Source of the DNA: Defluviitaleaceae bacterium
GTDB lineage: Bacteria > Bacillota > Clostridia > Lachnospirales > UBA5962
NCBI GenBank assembly: GCA_009779915.1
Contig: WRBA01000003.1
Span: forward strand, 1-64,000
Direction: 5' to 3'
Length of the DNA: 64,000 nucleotides
Below are positions 1 through 9,818 of this stretch, in pieces. Position 1 is the first letter of the stretch, and every line of letters begins with the position of its first letter. The position numbers and the translations under genes are program-made. Below the pieces are notes generated by a model, which saw only the letters and a program-made list of their open reading frames with translations, was not told the DNA's origin and did not search any database.

Positions 1-222
1 TCGTTAAAATGGCAAAGCCATTTTAACGAGGTACTTAAGGTATGAATCCGCCTGCAAGGTTTTGCTTCGCAACCCCCTGCGGCTGGTCGTCCGCTACGCG
101 GACTGCTCGCCCAAGCGGCCCGGGTCAGCGGATTTCCCTCAGTCGGGCGAAGCCCGACTTGCGGATTAAAATTGGGAAACTCTTTGTTTCCCAAACCCTT
201 CCCCCCATGCAAATGGGGTTTG
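1..222 (+). repeat. Tag-and-hairpin element, copy R1 (may continue upstream)
   Basis: Seen in sequence: a perfect 13-bp hairpin (1-13 with 17-29), then the tag GAGGTACTTAAGGTA (28-42). Next comes a stem AATCCGC (45-51) with GCGGATT (128-134) enclosing GC-rich sub-hairpins, then a hairpin AGTCGGGC/GCCCGACT (141-159). A second tag, GGATTAAAA (163-171), is followed by stems 174-180/186-192 and 192-198/216-222. The same order of tags and stems recurs at 51036-51265 and, on the other strand, near 24940-25127 and 56451-56588. No protein is encoded. Function unknown; it could be a mobile hairpin element or a structured RNA. Confidence 0.75.
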
Positions 223-234
223 TCTACACTCTGA

Positions 235-264
235 AACGCCTATCTTCGGAGATAGGCGTTTTTT
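235..264 (+). terminator. Rho-independent terminator
   Basis: An 11-bp perfect stem (235-245 with 250-260, loop TCGG) is followed by six T. It would end transcription entering from the left, possibly of the R1 element itself. Confidence 0.8.
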
Positions 265-279
265 GTGTATTTTTCGATT

Positions 280-382
280 AATAGTAAAAACCCATCCCAT
301 CAGCATTCTTAGTTGTTCCAGTGACGCTGTAATGCCAAAAAATAACAAGTTTTTGTTGTTGTTTTGGATTCATTTTGCTATA
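280..382 (+). repeat. MITE-like element, copy A (TATAGT ends)
   Basis: The right half (337-382) matches 43561-43606 at about 40 of 46 positions, including an identical 19-base block, and matches the reverse complement of 56635-56680. The left end (ATAGTAAAAACCC from 281) is a weaker inverted copy of the right end, which reads TATAGCAAAATG on the minus strand. There is no ORF of note. It lies upstream of the penicillin-binding protein gene. Confidence 0.65.
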
Positions 383-467
383 CTAATGTTTGTGAAGGGA
401 ATAGCCCCTTCAATTATTGAAAAATGTATGCACGCAAGCGTTCGTCTTTTAAAGTTAATTCACTATA
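383..467 (-). repeat. Short TATAGTGAA-ended tract abutting copy A
   Basis: On the minus strand it begins TATAGTGAATTAACTTTAAA (467 to 448), nearly the same as the + strand at 52514-52533. It holds a small hairpin GAAGGG/CCCTTC (398-415 region). The rest of the 1-500 interval holds no gene I can support. Confidence 0.4.
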
Positions 468-500
468 GATAAAATTTTATTACGAAAGGTTGATTATCAA

Positions 501-2552
501 ATGAAAAGATTTGCTGCTTTATTATTAGCCTTAATTATGCTCCTATCTCCTGTTAATATTAGTGCCTATTCTAATGCAAACGGCTTTCTTACACGAGGGG
601 AATTTGCACAACTCCTTTGGGAGGCTTCCGGCAATCCTGCATCTGCTGTAACAGCACCTTTTATTGATTTAACCACCGATATTAATATTACCGGGGCAAT
701 AAATTATCTTTATGAAAAAGAGGTGATTTTGGGCACAGGCAATAATTTATTTGCGCCTAATGAGCAGCTTACAAGAGAAATGGCTTATGTAATGTTGTCA
801 AGATATTTTGGGCTTGCCCCTCATAATATAAAAGCTTTTGAAAATTTTTCTGACAATTATAATATTTCATTATGGGCAAGAGATGCGGCTGCTTATATTT
901 TTGAGAGACATAGGAATACTATAGGAGCAGCCTTTACGCCCAGCAGCATTATAACTCGTGAAGACGCAGCTGTTTTAATTGCAGAACTGTCTAAAACATC
1001 CCAATTAGATATTGCGATTAAAGAAATTATGGCAAGATTAGACGGCTCTTTGTGGGGTATGGAGTTTGCTTTCCCAAACGGTGAAAGTATTTATTCAATT
1101 AACCGCGAGCAATTCTTCCAACCGGCATCTACTTTAAAGATTTTTACAGCAGGTATTGCTTATGAGACATTGGGGCAGGATTTCCGCTTTAACACCGCTG
1201 TTTATGGTACAGGATCCATTGAAAACGGTGTACTTGACGGCGATTTAGTCTTACTGGCAAATGGTGATTTGCTTTTTGGAGGCAGGGTTAATCCTGACGG
1301 ATCTATTAACTTACCTCATAGGGATCACAGTTTTGGTTTTTCGCCGGATGCTGTCCCCGTTTCAGATTTTCCTCTTGGCTCTTTATATGAACTTGCCCGG
1401 CAAATTGCCGCAAGAGGCATTAGGGAAATAAGGGGCAATATTATTGTTGATAATTCCTTATTCCGCGAAGGCAGCGATAATCTTGGGGCTGGTGTCGGCG
1501 ATTATATTATTTCTCCTATTATGTTAAATGATAATATTATCGGCGTTTGGGTAAATCCCGGAGAAGATGTCGGCGAGCCTGCTGTCCTTCAAATTCTGCC
1601 GGAAACACCTTATTTAACAATTATTAATGAGGTAACAACTGCTCCCCCGGCGGTTAATGCAGGGGTCGGCGGAGTTGTTATGCAAGGAGGAGCCGGTGTC
1701 GGCGGCGGCATAAGATTTGAAAATGATATAAGAAACCCTGACGGCACTCGCACCGTTACTATATCAGGGGATATAAACCTTGGCGGCGCACCTGTCTTTC
1801 GCACTTATACTGTGCCGGAGCCGGCATCCTTCGCCGAGGCGGCGTTCCATATGATTTTGGAAGAAAAGGGTATAATATCTAATATTAATTTAACTCGTAC
1901 TCACAATTTTAATATACTCCGTGAATACTATACAGAAGAAAACCTCTTAGCCCAGCTTATTTCGCCAACTTTAAGATATCAGCTTATGCCAATGATGAAG
2001 TTAAGCTCAAATCTGCACACTGTTGCATGGCCTTATATTGTTGGAGCCATTGCCGGAGATGATTCGGAAAATGCAATGGCACAAGGTCTTTTAATGCAAG
2101 CTGAAATGTTTGAAAGAACCGGCGTTAAACCAAGTATCCCTATTGAAGGCATACAAACTATCGCCGAAATGGCTATGGTTTTATATACTCCCGCTTCTTT
2201 CACAAATTTTTTAAATTATCTGTACACAACACCTTATTTTAATGATTATTCAATTACCTTGCCTATAATGGGTGTTGACGGCACTTTAGATGATGTTGAC
2301 CCTAACCTTGAAGCTTCCGGCAATGTATTTGCAAAAACCGGCAGGGTTATGAATATGACCATGAATATTGCAGATGGCACCAGGCAGATAATCATAATTA
2401 ACAATTGGGCAGGATTTATTGAATTGCCTGACGGGCAGTTTGTAACATTTTCACTTTTCAGCCAGTACAGCCCTGATATGCCTAATGCCTTATTAATGCA
2501 GCAAGCAGCAGGGGATATTGTAAATCTTGTTTATAAGTATTTGACAAATTGA
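501..2552 (+). CDS. SLH-domain D-alanyl-D-alanine carboxypeptidase (PBP4/DacB, peptidase S13)
   Basis: A 683-residue secreted penicillin-binding protein predicted to trim peptidoglycan stem peptides outside the membrane. Residues 1-22 form a signal peptide. Residues about 25-175 contain SLH-type repeats that would bind secondary wall polymer. The S13 catalytic domain follows with all three motifs: SxxK at S210-K213 (PASTLK), SxN at S502-N504 (SSN) and KTG at 612-614. The glycine-rich stretch around residues 385-410 is an insert or loop. The ATG at 501 follows the SD-like GAAAGG. The next gene starts 31 bp downstream and may be co-transcribed. MITE copy A lies about 120 bp upstream. Fusing SLH repeats to S13 tethers the enzyme to the envelope. 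The assignment is firm; the in vivo substrate is inferred. Confidence 0.88.
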   Translation: MKRFAALLLALIMLLSPVNISAYSNANGFLTRGEFAQLLWEASGNPASAVTAPFIDLTTDINITGAINYLYEKEVILGTGNNLFAPNEQLTREMAYVMLSRYFGLAPHNIKAFENFSDNYNISLWARDAAAYIFERHRNTIGAAFTPSSIITREDAAVLIAELSKTSQLDIAIKEIMARLDGSLWGMEFAFPNGESIYSINREQFFQPASTLKIFTAGIAYETLGQDFRFNTAVYGTGSIENGVLDGDLVLLANGDLLFGGRVNPDGSINLPHRDHSFGFSPDAVPVSDFPLGSLYELARQIAARGIREIRGNIIVDNSLFREGSDNLGAGVGDYIISPIMLNDNIIGVWVNPGEDVGEPAVLQILPETPYLTIINEVTTAPPAVNAGVGGVVMQGGAGVGGGIRFENDIRNPDGTRTVTISGDINLGGAPVFRTYTVPEPASFAEAAFHMILEEKGIISNINLTRTHNFNILREYYTEENLLAQLISPTLRYQLMPMMKLSSNLHTVAWPYIVGAIAGDDSENAMAQGLLMQAEMFERTGVKPSIPIEGIQTIAEMAMVLYTPASFTNFLNYLYTTPYFNDYSITLPIMGVDGTLDDVDPNLEASGNVFAKTGRVMNMTMNIADGTRQIIIINNWAGFIELPDGQFVTFSLFSQYSPDMPNALLMQQAAGDIVNLVYKYLTN

Positions 2553-2583
2553 GGTAATTGGTAATTAATGATTGGAGGTCTTT

Positions 2584-3498
2584 ATGAAAAACCCTTGTAA
2601 ATTTTTTATTTTCATCATAAAGTTCACAGCTATAGCTGCTATAGTTAATTATCATGTCAAAGTTTTATTTAAAGCCCTTAGAGATTCTAAGGAAGATACG
2701 GACTATATATATAATTACCGCTTCGGCACAGTCAGTTATATAAAAAAAGGATCAGGATCAGCACTTTTACTGCTTCATAGCCCTGTAATGGGAGGTTCTA
2801 AGTTGGAATGGGTAAATTTAATAGACTCCCTGTCTAGGAAGTATACGGTTTATGCTCCTGACCTTCCCGGATTTGGTGATTCGGCTAAAGCTGAAATATC
2901 TTACTCCTCTTATCTTTATGCCTCTTTTATAAATGATTTTATTGAAAATGTAATTTGTGATAAAGCGGTTGTAATGGCAAGTGACAGATCCGCAGATTTT
3001 GCTTTATGTGCCGCCGCTTTTGTGCCGGAAAATTTTAAAAAACTGGTGCTTGTATCCCCTAAAGGATTTTCCTCTCTTCCATCTAAATGCCCTTACCGCT
3101 TTATCATGAGACGGCTTTTTGAGTTGCCTCTTTACGGTACGTTTTTTTACAATATGATTTGGTTTGACTATTTTATCGCAAACAGGCTTTTGTTATTTGC
3201 CAAAAAATTAGGCTTTCCTGTTCCTTCTTTTAATAAATTGACTCCAACTTATTTTTGTCTAAGTGACCAGCCGTCTAAATTTACCATGACTGCACTCTAC
3301 TCCGGTGATTTGAATATTTGTGTTAAAAACAAGGTCGCCTCTATTAGTATTCCTAAGCTAGTAGTTTTAGGACAAAAGGATGAGGGCAAATTTGAACATA
3401 TTGAAACAAAATGGTTCCCTAATGTTGACACAAGCCCTCATTTGACTCATGATACTCACAAATTTATAGGAGAAATTTGTTCATGGATAAAAAAATAG
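2584..3498 (+). CDS. Alpha/beta-hydrolase fold protein with atypical nucleophile position
   Basis: A 304-residue protein with an N-terminal hydrophobic anchor (residues about 7-32), so probably membrane-tethered, then an alpha/beta-hydrolase fold. Visible landmarks are the oxyanion strand LLLLHSP (61-67), the APDLPGFGDS loop (91-100), an acid-loop Asp in VVLGQKDEG and a late His in HLTHDTHKF. The nucleophile elbow, normally GxSxG, reads ASDRS, with Asp134 where serine belongs. Aspartate nucleophiles are known in haloalkane dehalogenases and epoxide hydrolases, but this protein could equally be inactive. ATG 2584 is chosen because GGAGG precedes it by 5 bases; an upstream TTG lies within that SD. 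Substrate unknown. Confidence 0.7.
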   Translation: MKNPCKFFIFIIKFTAIAAIVNYHVKVLFKALRDSKEDTDYIYNYRFGTVSYIKKGSGSALLLLHSPVMGGSKLEWVNLIDSLSRKYTVYAPDLPGFGDSAKAEISYSSYLYASFINDFIENVICDKAVVMASDRSADFALCAAAFVPENFKKLVLVSPKGFSSLPSKCPYRFIMRRLFELPLYGTFFYNMIWFDYFIANRLLLFAKKLGFPVPSFNKLTPTYFCLSDQPSKFTMTALYSGDLNICVKNKVASISIPKLVVLGQKDEGKFEHIETKWFPNVDTSPHLTHDTHKFIGEICSWIKK

Positions 3499-3511
3499 CC
3501 CTATGGGCTGT

Positions 3512-3640
3512 TATAGTGAAATATGAATTTAATTGAACGCACCGCACCGCAATCCCAAGGGAATTAAGGTGCACAAAATGTGAACTATGTTCACATTTTG
3601 GCTGTATCACTTTTAAAGTGATACAGCTATAATACAAATC
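3512..3640 (+). repeat. TATAGTGAA-ended hairpin element, copy R6
   Basis: Begins TATAGTGAAATATGAATTT, carries CCAAGGGAATTAAGGTGCAC (compare CCAAGGGAGCTTACGGGACG at 52538), then two perfect hairpins: 12 bp (CAAAATGTGAAC, loop TAT) and 13 bp (GCTGTATCACTTT, loop TA). It ends GCTATAAT. It is a degenerate relative of the tag-and-hairpin family. Confidence 0.5.
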
Positions 3641-3658
3641 TTTTTAAACATAATTGAA

Positions 3659-3690
3659 GGCGTAGCAAATGCTACGCCATTTATTTTTTT
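3659..3690 (+). terminator. Terminator after the hydrolase gene
   Basis: GGCGTAGCA/TGCTACGCC, a 9-bp stem with a 2-base loop, followed by a T-rich run. It also lies at the end of the convergent gyrA transcript. Confidence 0.75.
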
Positions 3691-3758
3691 AAACATTACC
3701 TAAACCACAAAAAACTAACATCAGTCCGCAATATTACAGTTAAATCTTCGTCTGTAGA

Positions 3759-3956
3759 TTAATGAACAACTTTAAAACACAATTTTACATCTTCTTCTCT
3801 CTTTCCATTTAGCTCCAAAATTTCTATTGCAACAGTCTTAACTTTTTCAATCAACGCATCAAAAGAATTGCTTTCGAGTGCCAAAGGGATATCATTACAA
3901 ACAGCACACCAAACCCCTGCTTCTTCATCCCAGTTTGCTAAAATCTCATAGGTCAT
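3759..3956 (-). CDS. DUF1902/HicB-like small protein downstream of gyrA
   Basis: A 65-residue protein. The N-terminal stretch ILANWDEEAGVWCAVCNDIP, followed by a helix rich in Leu/Glu (LIEKVKTVAIEILELNG), is typical of the DUF1902/HicB-like partial RNase-H fold found in antitoxins. The start codon is only 2 bp after the gyrA stop and its SD (GGGAGAG) lies inside the gyrA end, so it should be translated from the gyrase mRNA. No HicA-type toxin is adjacent. The fold call is reasonable; the function as an antitoxin is not shown here. Confidence 0.7.
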   Translation of the reverse strand: MTYEILANWDEEAGVWCAVCNDIPLALESNSFDALIEKVKTVAIEILELNGKREEDVKLCFKVVH

Positions 3957-3958
3957 AG

Positions 3959-6481
3959 CTACTCTCCCTCTATTTCTTCCTGTTCTAAGCTTTTACTCGT
4001 TTCTTCTGTTTCTTCTATTTCTTCTTCTATCTGCTCCTCTGTGATTTTCGCAATAGACACAACCGTCTCATCTTCCCCTAAATTAATAAGCTTAACCCCT
4101 TGAGTTACCCTGCCTGTTATGGAAATATCCGCAATCCTAATCCTAATTATAACACCTGATGAGTTTATAATCATAAGCTCCTCATTAGCGTTAACAGGAG
4201 TAATGCCAATAAGCGGACCTGTTTTATCAGTTATTTTATAATTACGAAGCCCGGAGCCGCCTCTGTTTTGGGTTTTAAACGCATCTTTTTGCGTACATTT
4301 TCCAAAACCTTTTTCGCTGACAAATAAGATATCAAAACCATCCATTAAAAGTACCGCACCAATAACCTGGTCGGTAGATTTTAGCCTGATAGCCCTGACT
4401 CCCGCGGCAATACGCCCCATTGAGCGTATATCCTCTTCTTTAAATCTTATGGACATTCCGTTTTTAGTTGCTAAGAACACTTCCTGTGCTCCATCAGAGT
4501 TAAGGACGATTAAAAGCTCATCTTCGTCCTTTATAGTTAAGGCTCTAAGCCCTCCTTTGTGAATATTGGCAAAATCCTTAAGGGGTGTTTTTTTAATTAC
4601 CCCATTTTTCGTAACCATTATTATAAACCTGCCGGAGTTTTCCTCAGCACTTATAGGCATTACAGCGGCAATCTTCTCCCCTGTGTCAAGGTTCAGAAGA
4701 TTCACAATATTTGTACCTCTTGAATTTCTTCCTGACTCCGGGATTTCATATGCTTTATTTCGATAAACCTTTCCTCTGTTGGTAAAAAACAGTAAGCTGG
4801 AGTGAGAGTTTGTTATAAATAAATCTTTAACCACATCCTCATCCCTGGTTTGCATACCTTTAATGCCCCGACCACCGCGGTTTTGGCTTTTATAAGTAGA
4901 TAAGGGCAGCCTTTTAATATAATCCAAATGAGTCATTGTAATAACACTCATTTCGTCATTTATTAAATCCTCAAAGTCAATCTCCCCCGGGTCTTTAACT
5001 ATCTCCGTGCGGCGGCCATTGTCATATTTGGTTTTTATTACTAAAAGCTCCCCTTTAATAACACCTAAAAGCCTATTTTCATCCCCCAAAATACCTTGAA
5101 GGTAATTAATAGTCTCCATAAGTTCCCGATATTCCGTATCAAGGCGCTCTTTTTCAAGACCTGTTAAACTTCTAAGCCTCATTTCCACAATGGCTTGAGC
5201 TTGTAATTCCGAAAATTCAAACACTTCCTGTAGTCTAGCGCGAGCCTCAGCCCCATCCTTAGATCCACGGATAAGAGCGATTATCTCATCAATAATATCA
5301 AGGGCTTTTAAAAGCCCCTCCACAATATGGGCGCGCCTAAGAGCCTTGTCCAAATCAAACTGAGTACGCCTTGTAACAACATCCTTCTGATGATCCAAGT
5401 AATGGACGAGCATTTGCTTTAAATTAAACACCCGAGGCTGATTGTTAATAAGTGCCAGCATATTAACATTGAAATTTTCCTGTAATTGGGTGTATTTATA
5501 GAGTTTATTGAGTATTACATTAGCATTAGCGTCTTTTTTAAGATCAATAACTATCTTAAGACCGTGACGGCCGGATACGTCTTTTAAGTCCGAAATACCC
5601 TCAACCCGCTTTTCTTTAACGAGCTCAGCTATTTTTTCAACTAAACGAGCCTTATTAACCTGATAAGGCAGGCTTGTAACCGTAATCCGCTCACGACCGT
5701 TTGACAAAACTTCAATATCCGCATCAGCACGGATTACTACCTTGCCGCGGCCTGTTCTATAAGCAGATTTTATACCGTTTGTCCCAAGTATAGAAGCACC
5801 TGTAGGAAAGTCCGGACCTTTAACGATTTGAATAAGCTCTTCAATATCTGTTTCCTGAGTATTATCCACGAAATTATCAATAATCTTAATAACTCCGTCA
5901 ATAGCTTCAGCCAAGTTATGAGGAGGTATATTTGTAGCCATGCCAACAGCAATCCCTGAGGCACCGTTTACCAATAAATTAGGAAAACGTGCCGGCAAAG
6001 TTACAGGCTCCTTACCTTCCTCATCATAAGTTGACATAAAATCAACTGTATTTTTATCAATATCCCTAAGCATTTCCATGGCAAGAGGAGCAAGGCGCGC
6101 TTCAGTATAACGTTCGGCCGCAGCTCCGTCACCGTCCATTGAGCCGAAATTGCCATGTCCATCCACCAAAGGATAACGCAAAGAAAAAGGCTGAGCCATA
6201 CGAACCATAGCATCATAAATAGCAAGGTTACCGTGTGGGTGGTATTTACCCATAGTATCCCCTACTATACGTGCTGATTTTTTATAGCCCTTAGAAGGGT
6301 CAAGGTTAAGCTCGTTCATAGCATATAAAATACGCCTATGAACCGGCTTAAGCCCATCCTTTACATCCGGCAGTGCGCGGGAAGCTATAACGCTCATAGC
6401 GTATGTAAGGAAGGATTCTTTCATCTCCATTTCAAGGTCTATTGGTTTTATGTTTTCGCCTGTAGGCTCAAATTCACTCAT
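3959..6481 (-). CDS. gyrA: DNA gyrase subunit A
   Basis: 840 residues. The A subunit breaks and rejoins DNA in the A2B2 gyrase. The winged-helix/tower breakage-reunion domain holds the catalytic tyrosine Y125 in [11 protein letters not shown]. The C-terminal beta-pinwheel follows, with a GyrA box (QNRGGRG). The tail is acidic. The quinolone-resistance region reads [10 protein letters not shown] (81-90): Leu86 sits at the E. coli Ser83 position and Asn85 at Asp82, while Asp90 matches Asp87. Start at 6481 because AGGAGA precedes it by about 7 bases; an in-frame ATG 9 codons earlier has no SD. A 255-bp spacer with a long hairpin separates it from gyrB. Confidence 0.97.
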   Translation of the reverse strand: MSEFEPTGENIKPIDLEMEMKESFLTYAMSVIASRALPDVKDGLKPVHRRILYAMNELNLDPSKGYKKSARIVGDTMGKYHPHGNLAIYDAMVRMAQPFSLRYPLVDGHGNFGSMDGDGAAAERYTEARLAPLAMEMLRDIDKNTVDFMSTYDEEGKEPVTLPARFPNLLVNGASGIAVGMATNIPPHNLAEAIDGVIKIIDNFVDNTQETDIEELIQIVKGPDFPTGASILGTNGIKSAYRTGRGKVVIRADADIEVLSNGRERITVTSLPYQVNKARLVEKIAELVKEKRVEGISDLKDVSGRHGLKIVIDLKKDANANVILNKLYKYTQLQENFNVNMLALINNQPRVFNLKQMLVHYLDHQKDVVTRRTQFDLDKALRRAHIVEGLLKALDIIDEIIALIRGSKDGAEARARLQEVFEFSELQAQAIVEMRLRSLTGLEKERLDTEYRELMETINYLQGILGDENRLLGVIKGELLVIKTKYDNGRRTEIVKDPGEIDFEDLINDEMSVITMTHLDYIKRLPLSTYKSQNRGGRGIKGMQTRDEDVVKDLFITNSHSSLLFFTNRGKVYRNKAYEIPESGRNSRGTNIVNLLNLDTGEKIAAVMPISAEENSGRFIIMVTKNGVIKKTPLKDFANIHKGGLRALTIKDEDELLIVLNSDGAQEVFLATKNGMSIRFKEEDIRSMGRIAAGVRAIRLKSTDQVIGAVLLMDGFDILFVSEKGFGKCTQKDAFKTQNRGGSGLRNYKITDKTGPLIGITPVNANEELMIINSSGVIIRIRIADISITGRVTQGVKLINLGEDETVVSIAKITEEQIEEEIEETEETSKSLEQEEIEGE

Positions 6482-6568
6482 ATGTGTATCTCCTATGCCC
6501 GCCGTCACCCTGAGTACAACGATAGGTCTTTAATTATTTATGTAATTAGTCATTTTTCAGAAAATTCC

Positions 6569-6637
6569 GGTGATGTAGGTATAGATATCTTCTGGAGCAT
6601 AGGTAATTTTTTTCTATACTCCCTTATATACATCACC
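6569..6637 (-). other. Long hairpin in the gyrB-gyrA spacer
   Basis: An outer 9-bp stem (6569-6577 with 6629-6637) encloses an inner 9-bp stem (6594-6602 with 6614-6622, one G-T pair). It would lie in the gyrA 5' leader, about 90 bases before the start. The rest of 6482-6736 shows no gene. Confidence 0.5.
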
Positions 6638-6736
6638 GCGATTATCTATGCGTAGGATGTTATATTGTCCCTTGGATAAAATAATTTTATGGTTTTATAG
6701 TCTTCCATCATTAATAACCCTTCTTAACTACGTTTT

Positions 6737-8641
6737 CTATATATCCAAATTCCTAACCTTCTTCGCATTCTCATTAATAAAATCTCGCCTAAACTCTACA
6801 TGACCGCCCATAAGCTGTGTAAATACATCATCCGCTGCCCTTGCATCACCCATATCAACTTTAAGAAGCACCCTAGCCTCCGGATTTATAGTTGTATCCC
6901 AAAGCTGATCCGCGTCCATTTCCCCTAAGCCTTTGTATCTTTGAATAGGCTTCATACCGTCTCTGCCGATTTCATCCAACAAATCTGAAAGTTCCTTATC
7001 TGAGTAAATATAATACTCTTTACCGCCTTTTTCAACCCTAAACAAAGGCGGCTGGGCAATATATACAAACCCCTCCTCAATAAGGGGGCGCATAAAGCGG
7101 TATAAAAACGTCAGCAAAAGGGTACGTATATGTGCCCCGTCCACATCGGCGTCAGTCATAATTATAATTTTATGATAACGAAGTTTTGTGATATCAAAAT
7201 CATCATGAATCCCTGTGCCAAAAGCAGTTATCATAGCCTTTATCTCTTCATTGCCCAAAATTCGGTCAAGGCGTGATTTTTCAACATTAAGAATTTTACC
7301 GCGAAGGGGTAAGATAGCTTGTACATTGGAATCTCTGGCATTTTTAACCGTACCTCCGGCGGAGTCTCCCTCAACAAGATAAATTTCGCATTTAGAAGGG
7401 TCAGACTCGTGGCAGTCTGACAGCTTGCCTGGCATACGTCCCGCATCTAAAGCAGACTTACGCCTTACAAGCTCCCTAGCCTTTTTAGCGGCGTCACGGG
7501 CACGGGAAGCTAAAATCGCTTTTTCGATTATAGTTTTGGCAATAGCAGGTTTTTCTTCAAAATAATATTCAAGATGCTCCCCTGTTACGGACTCCACCGC
7601 TGTTTTAGCTTCAGAGTTGCCAAGTTTTGCCTTAGTTTGCCCTTCAAACTGCGGCTCTTGAAGTTTTATAGATACAACAGCGGAAATCCCTTCTCTAACA
7701 TCTTCGCCGGAAAGGTTATTTTCATTTTCTTTAATTAAATTATTGGCACGGGCGTAACCATTTATAACCCTTGTAAGGGCACCGCGAAAACCGGCTAAAT
7801 GAGTCCCACCATCCTCTGTGTTTATATTATTAACATAAGTATACACACTTTCATGGTACTCATCGGAATATTGTATGGCAAGTTCCACCAAAATCCCATC
7901 CCGCATAGCTTCACAATAAAAAACATCATCATACATAGGGGTTTTATTACGGTTTATATAGCTTACAAACTCTTTAATGCCGCCCTCATAAAGGAAAGTA
8001 AGCTCCTTAGGGGTTTCATCTCTTTCGTCAGTAATAGTAATTTTAAGCCCTTTAGTTAAAAAAGCCGTTTCCTGAAGTTTTTGCTTTAATGTTTCAAAAG
8101 AAAACTCAGTTTCCTCAAAAATAATGGCGTCAGGCTTAAAATGAACAAATGTACCGCGTTTATCCGTATCTCCAACAATATTAAGAGCCTCTTTCACATC
8201 GCCTCGTTCATAAACCTGCTCATGAATTTTACCGTCACGATAAATTTGCACTTTAAGCCATTCAGAAAGGGCGTTAACAACAGCCGCACCTACACCGTGA
8301 AGCCCGCCGGAAACCTTATAACCGCCGCCGCCAAATTTACCGCCTGAGTGAAGGATAGTAAATACAACCTCAACAGCCGGAATGCCTTTTTGAGGATGAA
8401 TACCTATAGGAATACCTCTTCCATTATCAAAAACGGAAATAGTATTATCTTTATGAATAGTAACTTCTATTTCAGTACAAAAGCCCGCCAAAGCCTCGTC
8501 CACCGCATTATCCACAATTTCATAAACCAAGTGGTGAAGACCTCTGGCTGATGTAGAGCCAATATACATTCCAGGACGCTTTCTTACAGCTTCAAGCCCA
8601 TCTAATATTTGAATTTCCGATGCTTCATATTTTTGTGTCAT
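6737..8641 (-). CDS. gyrB: DNA gyrase subunit B
   Basis: 634 residues. The ATPase subunit of gyrase. The N-terminal GHKL ATP-binding domain shows [17 protein letters not shown] and [15 protein letters not shown]. The transducer domain follows, then the TOPRIM domain with EGDSAGG and the metal-binding [13 protein letters not shown], then the C-terminal QRYKGLGEM motif. The quinolone-relevant EGDSAGG Asp is intact. ATG 8641 follows an AAGGAG SD. It lies downstream of recF after a terminator hairpin, so it probably has its own promoter; a TATACT -10 candidate lies at 8687-8692. Confidence 0.97.
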   Translation of the reverse strand: MTQKYEASEIQILDGLEAVRKRPGMYIGSTSARGLHHLVYEIVDNAVDEALAGFCTEIEVTIHKDNTISVFDNGRGIPIGIHPQKGIPAVEVVFTILHSGGKFGGGGYKVSGGLHGVGAAVVNALSEWLKVQIYRDGKIHEQVYERGDVKEALNIVGDTDKRGTFVHFKPDAIIFEETEFSFETLKQKLQETAFLTKGLKITITDERDETPKELTFLYEGGIKEFVSYINRNKTPMYDDVFYCEAMRDGILVELAIQYSDEYHESVYTYVNNINTEDGGTHLAGFRGALTRVINGYARANNLIKENENNLSGEDVREGISAVVSIKLQEPQFEGQTKAKLGNSEAKTAVESVTGEHLEYYFEEKPAIAKTIIEKAILASRARDAAKKARELVRRKSALDAGRMPGKLSDCHESDPSKCEIYLVEGDSAGGTVKNARDSNVQAILPLRGKILNVEKSRLDRILGNEEIKAMITAFGTGIHDDFDITKLRYHKIIIMTDADVDGAHIRTLLLTFLYRFMRPLIEEGFVYIAQPPLFRVEKGGKEYYIYSDKELSDLLDEIGRDGMKPIQRYKGLGEMDADQLWDTTINPEARVLLKVDMGDARAADDVFTQLMGGHVEFRRDFINENAKKVRNLDI

Positions 8642-8694
8642 TTAGGGTTTTTCTCCTTATGTTTTAAAAACATTATTGCAACCTATAGTATATC

Positions 8695-8724
8695 ATAAAA
8701 CCCTCTTAAAATAAAGGGTTTTAT
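8695..8724 (-). terminator. Hairpin between recF and gyrB
   Basis: A 10-bp perfect stem, ATAAAACCCT/AGGGTTTTAT, with a 10-base AT loop. It lies downstream of recF and upstream of the gyrB start. It has no strong T run, so termination may be partial. Confidence 0.5.
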
Positions 8725-8744
8725 ATGTCGAAAAGTAGAAAAAA

Positions 8745-9818
8745 TCATTGTTTTACACATATTTTTCCATTCTCAACATAAAAAATTTTTGTATCGTCAT
8801 TACTTATTTTTTTAAGGACATCTTCCATACCTGTGCAGGTTATAATAGTTTGGACTTCCTTTATTAAAGAAAGTAAGTGTTTTTGGCGTTTTTCATCCAG
8901 TTCCGATAACACATCATCTAATAAAAGTACCGGCTTTTTGTTTTTAACATTTTTAATAAGCTCAATTTCAGCAAGTTTTAATGATAATGACGCTGTACGC
9001 TGCTGCCCTTGGGAACCAAAGGCACGTATATCCCTTTCATTAATTAAAATTTGTATATCATCTTTATGAATCCCTGCAGTGGTTGTGGTTAATTTCAAAT
9101 CCCGTTCTCTAAAGCGGGTGAGCTTGTCCAAAAAATTATCAGGGGTAACATTAGGCTTGTAATACAGGCTTATACTGTCTATGCCTCCCGCAATTTTTTG
9201 ATAAAGCAAAGCAGCAATTTCTCCTATTTCTTCAACAAACTTTTTCCTAAGTTTATAAATTTTGATACCATGACTTACAAGAGCTTCATCCCAAACAGGG
9301 ATAGTATCAAGTAAACTTCGCTCTCTGACTGTGGATTTTAAAAGGTTATTACGCTGTCTTAATACCCTGTAATAACTTGAAAGCTCATGATAATACAAAG
9401 GTGATAGTTTACAAATCTCCATATCCATAAATCTTCGTCTAACGCCAGGCCCCTCTTTGGCAAGTTCCAAATCCTCAGGGCTAAACATTACTATTACAAG
9501 ATTGCCAAGTAAATCTCCTAATTTCTTAATCGGCATACCATTTACACTTATTCCCTTTTTACCATTTTCCAAATGTACATGAATTTTGCCTTCGGAATAT
9601 TTTAGCTGGACAAAGGCGTCAGTTTCGTCAAAAGCAATAAGCTCTTTATCGGTCATAGCCCTGTGACTTCGTCCCGTTGCACAAAAATAAAGGGATTCCA
9701 AAAAATTTGTCTTCCCCTGTCCGTTATCGCCGTAAAAAATATTTATATGAGGAGCAAGCTCTACCTGCTGCTCCAATAAATTTCTGAAATTTTTAAGGTT
9801 TAGTGATGTGATTTGCAT
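8745..9818 (-). CDS. recF: DNA replication/repair protein RecF
   Basis: 357 residues. An SMC-like ABC ATPase that loads RecA at single-strand gaps. Walker A is in FYGDNGQGKTNFLES, the signature region in AFGSQGQQRTASLSLKLAE, and Walker B in PVLLLDDVLSELDEKR. The start codon overlaps the yaaA stop (TAATG), which indicates translational coupling. Standard dnaA-dnaN-yaaA-recF-gyrB order. Confidence 0.96.
   Translation of the reverse strand: MQITSLNLKNFRNLLEQQVELAPHINIFYGDNGQGKTNFLESLYFCATGRSHRAMTDKELIAFDETDAFVQLKYSEGKIHVHLENGKKGISVNGMPIKKLGDLLGNLVIVMFSPEDLELAKEGPGVRRRFMDMEICKLSPLYYHELSSYYRVLRQRNNLLKSTVRERSLLDTIPVWDEALVSHGIKIYKLRKKFVEEIGEIAALLYQKIAGGIDSISLYYKPNVTPDNFLDKLTRFRERDLKLTTTTAGIHKDDIQILINERDIRAFGSQGQQRTASLSLKLAEIELIKNVKNKKPVLLLDDVLSELDEKRQKHLLSLIKEVQTIITCTGMEDVLKKISNDDTKIFYVENGKICVKQ

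Noticed and set aside
3757-3960. HicAB toxin-antitoxin pair
   Set aside because: Only the HicB-like partner is present; no HicA-sized ORF with a catalytic His lies next to it.
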